Source: Casuarius casuarius
Taxonomy: Eukaryota > Chordata > Aves > Casuariiformes > Casuariidae
Length of the DNA: 64,000 bases
Assembly (NCBI GenBank): GCA_003342895.1
Contig: PTFA01000041.1
Span: 4,888,304 to 4,952,303, forward strand
Reading direction: 5' to 3'
Shown here one piece after another: positions 50,965 through 64,000 of the stretch. Under the pieces are notes generated by a model. It had not been told where the DNA came from, made no database searches, and saw only the letters and a program-made list of their open reading frames with translations. The translations under genes were made by a program, and so were the position numbers. Position 1 is the stretch's first letter; every line of letters starts with the position of its first letter.

Positions 50965-53900
50965 GAGATGCAGGAAAACGCTCCCGCATCCATGCACAGA
51001 AGTAAGCAAAGGCGGGAGGGAAGCGCTTGCTCATAAGCTTATTCAGTCTAGGCTGTTAGCCTTTGGCACAGCTCTCAGTTTTAAATGTCATCGGTTGGAT
51101 GGTTTATAGTAATGTGGCCTTTCCCTTCATGCCGTGCTCTTCTGCTAGTACCTCAGATCGACTTCGAGAACTGTCAAAAATCTCTTCATTTAAGAAAAAA
51201 GAAATATCTCAGCACTTACAGGATGTGTCACCCTGAGTAATAACTCATATCTTCATCTATTATGGGCCTGGCAGTAAGCTTAGATTTCAATGCATAAACG
51301 ATTCCACAGGCTTTAAGAACCCTCCGATGACTGACACTACCAATAAAAGAGAAGTTTAATATAACAGCACGAGTGCTTTGTTTTTTTAACAAATATTTAT
51401 CCAGGCATTACAATATAACATTTCATAGCTTTCATGACCCATTCTGCTATTGCTGAAAGTTATTTTATACAAGCTAGAAAGACAGGGTCTACTTATTTCA
51501 GTTTTTATGTATTCCTATATTATATTAGGATGCCTCTTTCCACCTTCCGGGATTCATTACTCCCATTTCAATTTAAACAAAAAGATACTACTCAGCAAAT
51601 AAAAGTTAACATCTAAATAAAATGTTCTCTCTTTCTTTTTGGAAGAACAGGAAACAAAATATGCAGTGCAACTTTAAAAGCAGCATTTTGTCTACTAGCA
51701 CCAAGCAGATGACAGTTAAAGCAACTGGGGTTATTTTCAGTTCCCAAATATTCCTTTGACATAACTTGATTCCACTTGTGATAAAAAAGAAACCAGTTCA
51801 TAAAGGTCTCTTTTTCTAAAATGAACATTTTTTCTTTTTAATGGCAAAATGCATGCAAAAAGCATATGATTATGGTATTTACGTTTCCATTAAAATGTCC
51901 TCAGCAAGCTGGGGGAGTCTAGCCTACTATTTTCAAGCTATTTAGATTTACAGCAGCACAGTGCCTATTTTATTTCAATTATATTTCAGGACAATGTACT
52001 CTTGGTGGGAAATGATTACACAGCGACAGCCAGTAAACGTCCATTAGGAGTTGTCTTTCTACATACTGCTCAACTATGGATGTCAGGTGATCACTATAAA
52101 ACCCTATTGTATAGCATCGTTGTCATCTACATGAAAAACATTATTGATCAGTAGTGCAGCTTTTCTTCTGTGTGATGCAAAACATATTAGAGACATTTTG
52201 CAGATAAACTAAAAGCTTTATCCATAAAAGCACAATTCTCAAGACACTTATTTCCAGAACAGTAAAATAAACATAGATTACACATTTCACCTAGATTTCT
52301 CTCCTTTAATACCTAGCATAAAAAGTTGGTAAGTGAAAAAAGCTCTTAGCAGCCCGGCTCTGTAAACTATTAGCATGTAGGAGGGAAGTACTGTAGCAAG
52401 GACTGCTGATGTATATGCAAGCTATACTGATCCCCAATCACACCAAACATTTATTTATTTATTACTAGAGTTTCGTTTCCTCTGAGCAGTAAACTCCTCC
52501 TCTGTTAGTAAAAAGAACCTACTTTAATTCTTTAGGATGAAGATCAGCAAACAGCTTTTTCCACGCTATCACAGAGAATTGCTATGACTAGTGTCACTGG
52601 GATTTAAAATGTGTTTCAAGATTCACATGAGCTACAAGTATGCAAGGATTACATAAGTAGCTCGAAATAAAGAACCTCTCATATTTGAATTACATATTTA
52701 AGTTAACGGATAATAACTGTCATAGATTTAAAAAAAAAAAGGAAAAGGAAAAACTACCAATATCCATCAGTGATTTCGTTAAATCTGATCACAGCATAAA
52801 TCAGCCTTCAAAGCAATTCTTAACCAGCTCCAAGTCTTGTAAGTCCTCTAGTATTTTTCCTGTGGTATATAAGTCCTATAGTCACTTTTTTCTTATTCAC
52901 CAAAACTCTTATAGCCATAGGTGGTAAGACAGATGAAGCAACGCTACTTAAACACACACACTGATAAAGTGCAAATCTCCAACAGGTAAGTTAGATAACA
53001 TCTCTTTCTCCTTTGCTCTATTTTGGCATTAGACAATCCATTTTCTAATTTGGAGAAATGAATGGACAAACTGTTTAAAGAACGATCATTTTCTCTGTCT
53101 TTCTGTTGTGTTGGAAAATCCGGCTATAACTACAGTGCTTGGGATACATACAAACGCTAAATATACCCATGAAGGAGAAATAAAACACAGGCTTAACACT
53201 CTGTTCAAGTTAGGTTATAAAATAACTTGCGGATCTGTGGCTGACAACTTCACGGTTCCATCACTTGACAAAGCACTGCAATAGTTGTCCTTATAATATC
53301 TTTAAACTTGCACAGAAGACATTTTGTCTGGTATTCTGATGAGCAGTTTACATATTTGTCCTCCACTTTGTTATCATTCATATGCCATGACACAGTTAAA
53401 CTTGCATCAGTTTGTAGCATGTGTTGATGAAAATAAGAAAGAAGTTTAAGGAATAATAAAGAAAAACAAACCCTGCCAAGGCCCCACGCACAGATGCAAT
53501 AATTCTGTTGCAAGTTAAGGAAAAATTTGTCATAAGTGTTCAACAATGGTATGCAAACTATTATGGGGCATGTTGTTATAGGCTTCTCTGTATGAGACTT
53601 TTAAATAACCTTTTAGACATATTTAAATGTCAAATTTTCTTTGGCACTAAGCACAAAACTGTAATAGAAATAACATTTCTCATATAAACAATGCTGCTTT
53701 TAATATGAAAGTGCTAAAGATTTGAGACAGACTGGCCATTACCAGCTCCTGGCAGTTCACCGCAAGGGTAACATACTGTTTGCTCTTCCCTTTACCATCC
53801 ACAAAGACTGGAAACAACCTTCTCCCTTTAGGTAACCTCTGAAACTTCTAGAGGAAAAGAAAGGATGGTAGAGCCAAGGGGTAGAGCAAAGTGAAAATTA

Positions 53901-56740
53901 TCCTCACCACAGGTGAATGCTAATGGACACAGTTGGTTACAGTCCTGCATCCTTCAAATATTGTTTCTCATAATTCTCATAAAAAGAAATAAAATTTCTC
54001 AGCAAATTTCTCAGAGCTTTATCAGGATAAATTAGACAGCAGAAGAGAGTGCTCCCTGGAGAACAACCCTATGAAGAGGCACTCAGACGTTTGCTGTGGG
54101 AAAGGGCCTTCACAGGAGATGCTGAGGGAAGAGATGAGGCCTCACTGCCGGAGAGGGGACATGGGGTGCAGGGCCAGGTATTGGGCATGCAGGGAGACAC
54201 AGTTCAGGCGTCAGCTCCTTAGGCCCACGTGGCCAGAACTACTTCTTCCAGTGATGCTCAGGTGACACTGTCTTTTTTAATGCATCTAAGATAAAGCCTG
54301 CAGAACACAGAGCAGCCTTGGGAAGATACCCCAGCCGTGAGCCAGGCTGAACATTGCCTGGGGTCAAGATCCCAGCTGTGCTGTAGAAAGCACTAGAAAG
54401 ATGGAAAGCTGTTCCCTCTGAAGCTGTGGTATCCCCTGCGTGCCCAAGGAGTGGCAAAGGCTCCCACCAGGTGACACGCTTTCCCAGCAGCAGCCCTGAG
54501 GTATGGACCCAAACTTCTCGCAGAGCATGCGATCAATCTGAGACTGTGCGAGTTGCTGCAACGTTCACAAAAATGTCTCCCAGCATCAGGTGGGATTTAC
54601 CAGCTCTGGAGCTTGACCACTGATAAATGTGTGAGGAGAGTGAAGACAATCCCATATACTTTCATTTGAACTGTCTATTTTTTTCCAGATATTTCTGCTG
54701 CATGTCCTGTATCATCCCTTCATCACTGAACTCAGGGTGGCTTTTCTTGCTCCAGGTCTAGTCCCTGACTTGCCTTTTTTTTTTTTTTTCAACTCACTGA
54801 TAGCCTGTTGAGTGCACCGGGTAAAGACCCTTTTGTCACAGCAGGATCCAGCTGTGTGAGACGGAGCCTGCTCTACTCCTGCACTTTTGCAGAACAGCCT
54901 GAAAGCGCAAAAACTACCACACTGCTCTCCAGTCCTACCCTTATGATTAACATCATATTCCCTCAATGCTCCAGCCATAACTTCACTTTTACTCACTCTC
55001 TCCAGGCTCTTTTATCAGCAATCACACAGAGTTAGCTAGGTCATGCAGGTCTTCTATTTCGCCGTGCCAGGTTTGCATCAAAGAAATTTTTTTGTTGTTG
55101 ATATGACATTGATGCCATTCAATTCAGGCATGAAACACTGCCTTTGGTCTAACAAAAACAGCCGTGGGAGTCACAATGTGGCAACCATATTAACCAACCA
55201 AGCTGTCTTGCTTTCCAAAGTCACAAAAGTGCTGAGATTTCAGGCACTCAGGCATACCCATGCTGATCAGTATAATACTATATAATATAAAATTTCAAGA
55301 GCACAGAGCAAGTTGTCTTTGTTTAAAAGCATTTTGCTTTCCTCACTAACGTACATATCCATAACATATAAATTATGTTAATTTAATATGAAAAGTAGAC
55401 CTTTCACACAGTACAATACAGGAGAAGAGTATGATTGAGAACATAAAAAAGCAGTTGTGCCTTTTTAGTAAGAATTTATGGTAAACTGAAATGAAATTTA
55501 TCTGAAATGTCATTATTTGTCATATTAGACGATATGTTGTTCACAATACTACACGATTCTCCAAGGAAAAGAACTTTTTAAAATAGATCTAGCAGAGGAT
55601 TAAATACACGAGACTCAGTCTTCAATCAAAAATACTTTTAGACAATTAGCTGAACTCTGCATGACAGCTACTGTCTTTAAGAGCAAATGCCAGACAACTC
55701 TGTTAGGACATAGAATAGAATATGCAAGATCAATGCCGTCTCCTCATGTGGAGATGTACTGACCTCAAACACGGTAAGCAAAGATACTATTTTGTTGATT
55801 TAGGTGAAAGTGCAGTATTTATCTTCTGCAAAGAATGGTATAGAAAACAAAACAACACGTGGTTTTACTAAATTAGTGACTTCTGAATAAATTAACAATA
55901 CCTCCTATACTAGGATTTCAATATTACTTTTTGTAAAGCTGAGAAAAGGCAGAACTACAACATCATATATGTAAGCTAACAAGAGAAATGTATTTTCACT
56001 GCTAATGTACAAAAGTCTTGTGAAAAAACTTCACCTTTGGTTATTCCTACTTTGTGTTAGTTTGCCTCCCCATTTTAGCTTCAGGTTTTCAAATAAACTC
56101 AAAATTCAATCTACAGAAACCATAATTTTGCCTGATCTCAGCATAAAACCAAATATGAAATAGTTTGGATACTGTAGCCACAGAAAATGTACAAATCATT
56201 AGTTACGGCCCAATAATTCATAAGTCAAACTTGGAGTTCACTCACTCAATCTGTATGTTTTCAAAAAATTCCAAATGTCAGGCTGAAGTTTGGGACTATG
56301 GTAGGATTAGAATCCAGGTACGCTTGAACACACTTGTGGTTCAATTGCAAGGACTTTCCGCAAATTTTGTACCTGTTGTGAATAGCTCAGAAATGTTGTA
56401 TTCCACAGCCACATTAACTAGAGCTCTGATAAATAAACTAGCTGATGTCATAAGTTAGAATTTAATTTGCATTACACCAAATAGTGACTCTAAAATTCAA
56501 AAGCCTTTCGAAGAATGAGAAGAAAAGCAGGAGCCCTTCAGAAAAAAAAAAAAGCTTGCACATCTCATCCTGTTACAGTTTGACTTGTGAGAGCTGCGTC
56601 AATACTTTTCTACATAAAGGCTTTTAAAAAGCCATTAATAAAAATGCAGTTCTGACTTTCCAACTGATGTACAGTCGTCTCCCACGACAAAAAGCATTAC
56701 AGGGGTGAATTTGGAAGCAGTGTATTGACTGATGTCTGGT
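50965..56740 (-). other. PARD3: PARD3 intron immediately downstream of the exon
   Basis: This is the 5' end of the intron that begins at the donor at 56746-56745 and runs leftward. It is A/T-rich with a G/C-richer patch at about 54.07-54.6 kb of unknown origin. No following PARD3 exon is visible. Confidence 0.65.
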
Positions 56741-60432
<3,692 letters not shown>

Positions 60433-60478
<46 letters not shown>

Positions 60479-60486
60479 TACATGTG
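60433..60486. repeat. Compound (TG)18(CG)4 microsatellite, alternating pyrimidine-purine
   Basis: Eighteen TG units (60433-60468) run directly into CGCGCGCG (60469-60476) and then CATACATGTG. The whole 54 bp alternates pyrimidine and purine, the pattern that favours left-handed Z-DNA. In PARD3 pre-mRNA it would read as a CA-rich repeat. Confidence 0.97.
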
Positions 60487-60852
60487 ATATGTTCTAACTC
60501 ATCTGTCAGCAGATACCTAATTAAGTACACATATGGGAAATGCTAATGATGAATATTGTGGAAAAGACGAAAATTATTATGTAAACATACTGTGCAGCAC
60601 AGACAAGAATGTGAAATTTGCTCTGTACTTCAGCCCTAATCAGCAATGTTCCTGGTATTTAAATTCAGTATCTGGAGAAGCACTGGACCAGAGTACTTTA
60701 GTTTCTCAGTTTAGGTATGTGTATTAACCTGACCTTGCTGAATTATATTCATTTATGATATGGCACAATAAAAATGCATGTGTCTGAAATTTCAAATCAA
60801 ATAATTTTGAGGATTTATAGCCTTCTAACAGATTTTGCATGTTTTAACAACA

Positions 60853-60945
60853 ATAATAATGCTTAGTGTTTATATAACTCCTTTCATCTTCAAAGAATTT
60901 TGCAGGAACTGTTCATCAATTTTGCAGTGTTTGAATGAAACCGAA
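60853..60945 (-). mobile_element. MIR-like SINE tail, antisense
   Basis: 'aataataatgcttagtgttt', 'atataactcctttcatcttc' and 'caaagaattttgcagg' resemble the reverse complement of the tail of sauropsid MIR-like SINEs, which end in ATT repeats after a 'gcgctatataag'-type block. Only the tail is recognisable. Confidence 0.5.
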
Positions 60946-61370
60946 CTTTTTAAAATACAAAAATATCCCAAGAAGTTTCTAAACCCTTCTCGCTGAAGTG
61001 TTAATACTGAAAATGTCAACAACGTACTGTTGTGCTTTTGAGACTCAAATTATAATGTTCAGTTAAGGTATAAACCATCCTCACGCATTTGTGTGGCATT
61101 CAATTCAAAAGCTAATGATAACTGCTTCAAATGACAATATTGTTAGCTGCAGAACTTCCTATAATTGTTCAAAGAGCTTTTCACTGCAAGCTAAGCCCGT
61201 AATGATAGACATACCCATTGTATAGCAATTCCCTATGCATGTGAAATGGTGGTCACAAAAGTAAGGGAAAAGCTTCAAATGCTGCCTCCAGAGAAGAGCA
61301 GAGACCTCGTTCCCTTTTCAAAAGCCTGGGAGTGAGATTCAGCTTGCAGATGAAGGCAACTGCTGTTATA

Positions 61371-61390
61371 GACACCTAAATTTAGGTGTC
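61371..61390. repeat. Perfect 20-bp palindrome
   Basis: GACACCTAAATTTAGGTGTC equals its own reverse complement. It belongs to the TAGGCACCTAAA-like motif set that recurs in this window. Confidence 0.95.
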
Positions 61391-63099
61391 AACATAGATT
61401 TTGGACTCTCATTGGAGTCAGGAGAGGTTCGGTCAACAGTCCACAGTCAGTGAAGTCTAGAGAGCTGTTCAGCTGAACAACAGAAATGTGCCCATTTTAA
61501 GCCAAATCCTCCTCCAGGCTCTACTGACTGTGTGGAGTGCATTTAGCCATGTAGCTCACACATAGATATCAAATGAAACATTTTAGCCTGTGAGCTGATC
61601 CCACCCTGAGACAAATGTTTATACCCATTCCATTTGCACTGAACCTTAACTTTTTGCAGCACTGGAAAACTCAAAGCAGAGCTTTGTTGAGTAAAAGCAA
61701 GAAAGCAAAGTCTGCAAAAAAAAGAGAAATACACCCTAAATTCAAATAGTGTTAGGAGTGAAATTGTAAATCTATTCTCAGCGCCTTGGGAGCTTCAGTC
61801 TCCTTCATGGGATTTTTTCATATTAGCAATCTAGATCGCTGGGAAAAACAGCTACTTATCTTAATTGATGAACACAGTTTGGGAAGGACATTCATGACAA
61901 GCATATTACATTTGTTGTGGCAGTGGCAGCAATGCCCTCCCATAAGAACAGAAACAAAGTTGGCTGCTGCTTCTGGTGTGCAATTGCTTGGTCAATTCAA
62001 TTAATCCTCCTGCTGCTGCCAAGATTCAGCTATTGCCCAACTACGCAACCCCGTCTTTTCCACCGAGGCTCACTGATTTGCAAAATCAGTATTGAACATT
62101 TGCAGTTCCACATATGTGAGATAGCTGACAATGTTTATTAAGGATAGAAACAGCATTGTGTAAGGACAGAAGCTAAATGACAACCCATTCAACAGTGCCA
62201 GTTCTCAGTTGTTCTGCCATCAGAGTGGCATGCTTCTGCGTGATGGATCAGAGACAGAGAACAAATATGCCACGCTTATAAAGCCAGTCAGCTTCTTTAA
62301 GTTAGTCAGATGAGAGGACAACATTCGGGCCAAATTTTGCCAGATATCCCTTCTAATAAAGAGGTCAAGAGATGTGTTGGCCACTGGCCAAATCTTGTCA
62401 GCTATGTCCCCTCCTGCTTCACTAGTGCAAAATACCTCATGGACACAATGTGCCAGCAAGTAAGCCAGGCCTTGCTGTTCCTGCTCCGCCTCCGTCCTGC
62501 TGCCTTCAGGGCTCTAACGGCCCTTTTTCTAATTTTTGGCAATCAAGTCATTGTGGGAGTTTATCCCTTCTGTATTTTTCTTTGACCTTTATCTGGATCC
62601 AAGCAGAATTTTTCTGACAACTGCTCTTTTAATTAGGGTACCTTGATTATAGGCATTATTGTGATTTCCCTCTGAACCAACATATGACACTTAGCTTTTC
62701 CTATCACAGTTAGAGCTAGTCAGTTATCACAGTTCTGCACCATCTCACAGCAAAGCCATCTGGTTTCCTGGGAAAATCATTTGAAAGGATCACTGTGGGC
62801 AGTGGATAATCATGGGCATTAATAGTGGTAGCTTATGAACAAGACAGACAGCTCCCCTTCCTCACATGCCCACCAGTTCATTCAAAATTTGTACATGTTT
62901 AAAAAAAAGTCAGAAAATACTGCTAAGTAAATATCGTTTTTAAATTGGAAGGTCGGTGTCCAGCCTTTTCCAAGTTATTAAATGAAAAAATGAACACTTC
63001 TGCCTTATTTCCCATGTACATATATGTGCAGCCAGTAGGCTGAAATATGACTTTCCACTCACCTCAAAAACATAAAGAAAGTATGCAAAATGTGGTCAG

Positions 63100-64000
63100 T
63101 TTGCTAAGGATAAGCACAAGCATACAGGGACAAAATCAGAAAGGCCAAGGCACAAAGTGAGATAAAAGTAGCAGGAAGCTTTAAAGATAACAATAGATCA
63201 TTGTGTAATTGTATTAATTAGTAGTAGAAGAAAGAGCAAAGAAAAGGTTGCTTCCCTGCTCAGTACTGAGGCAATGATATTGACAGATGATGCTGAGGGG
63301 ACCTGAGGCTTAATGGTGGGTTTTTTTGCATCTGTCTTCACTAAAATGGTTGATTGCAAGCAGGTGGCCAGCACCACCAACACAAAGATCTCCAACCTGA
63401 ACAGGAAAAGGACTAGTTAGAGACTGGTTAAACAAGCTGAACTTCAACCTACAACACTTACACAACTGTCTGAGGCAGTCTCTGAACTGCTTACAGTAAC
63501 CACAAGAACCTGTTGAGGACAGCTGAAGTATTGACAGGCTAGAAGAAGTCAAACATGCATTGGAGGAGCAAGAGAATTATAGATTCATCACTTCACTCCC
63601 CTGAGAAACTTTGAAACAAACTATTGAAAAGCACAGAGAAGCTAATGGGATGAGCAGTAGCCATCATAGATTTACCAAGAACAGATGTGGTCAAGTTAAG
63701 CTGATTTTCTTCTACAACACGGTAACAGGCCTTATGAATTGAGGGGGGAAAAAAGCACACTTAGGCTAAGAAAAATTGCAGCAGGATGGATGCAACAGGT
63801 TGAACTAAGCAGCTCCTACAGACTACCTTGAGAGTAGTTCTCAGCAATTCACAGCCACACCAGAAGGACGGATGCACTGGGGATCTACAGGATCTCCCTC
63901 CTATGTCTGATTTTACTCAAGGTTTTCATTGTCAATCAGGATGCCGTTAAATCCACACACAACCAAAATGCAAGATTGTTGGAGAGAAGGATTAAAATTT
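63100..64000 (+). mobile_element. CR1 LINE fragment, ORF2/reverse-transcriptase region, decayed, cut by the window edge
   Basis: By eye this matches the coding body of sauropsid CR1 in sense orientation. In order it shows: a stretch like AATCAGAAAGGCCAAGGCACAAA, a 'gcatctgtcttcactaaaa' block, an 'agaattatagattcatcac' block, 'gatgagcagtagccatcat' followed by 'atttaccaagaacagat', and 'gagagtagttctcagcaatt' then 'gggatctacaggatc'. All frames carry stops, so it is dead. Between about 63740 and 63770 the sequence jumps from the 'ggtaacaggcctt' block to a later block, as if some tens of bases coding for a conserved reverse-transcriptase motif were lost. The left limit is approximate because similarity fades. 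The element probably continues beyond 64000. Confidence 0.85.

Larger units (their letters stand above)
60490..63095 (-). other. PARD3: PARD3 upstream intron with old repeat remnants
   Basis: It contains a MIR-like tail fragment (60853-60945), a perfect 20-bp palindrome (61371-61390), and a stretch at about 62160-62590 that looks like decayed repeat but that I cannot name. No exon was recognised. Confidence 0.55.

Overview
This window looks like vertebrate nuclear DNA, most likely from a bird. Three fragments of CR1 LINE elements and several MIR-like SINE relics are recognisable by eye. CR1 dominates sauropsid genomes, and the low overall density of interspersed repeats fits a bird better than a turtle or crocodilian. 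Two single N bases (18122 and 42159) indicate draft-quality assembly. Codon-dense, operon-like organisation is absent.

Only one coding segment can be supported: a 255-nt internal exon on the minus strand at 56747-57001. It has a clean acceptor and donor and an 84-codon open frame, and it closely matches the C-terminal half of the polarity scaffold PARD3 (Par-3). Everything else appears to be PARD3 intron, also read on the minus strand: at least 56.7 kb downstream of the exon (1-56746) and at least 7.0 kb upstream (57002-64000). I looked for the following C-terminal PARD3 exons and did not recognise them, so this exon is isolated in the window.

Layout from left to right. 1-12 kb is plain A/T-rich intron. 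12-20 kb holds several CpG-dense patches that could be regulatory, and a MIR-like SINE lies at about 20.4 kb. 20.6-36 kb is mostly featureless. A CR1 3' fragment in antisense lies at 36.6-36.9 kb and a weak MIR-like relic at 38.3 kb. A 5'-truncated sense CR1 at 44.5-44.8 kb is bracketed by a (CA)n microsatellite and a TA/TG-rich low-complexity tract. Another CpG patch lies at 50.8 kb. The PARD3 exon is at 56.7-57.0 kb, with a 20-unit CA repeat (UG in the pre-mRNA) about 0.5 kb upstream of it. A TG/CG Z-DNA-type tract lies at 60.4 kb. A decayed CR1 reverse-transcriptase-region fragment runs off the right edge from about 63.1 kb.

A short palindromic motif related to TAGGCACCTAAA recurs at several places and may mark an old dispersed repeat. 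I found no rRNA, tRNA, CRISPR array, viral gene or unusual gene system. All family assignments rest on recognition by eye, not on database searches.
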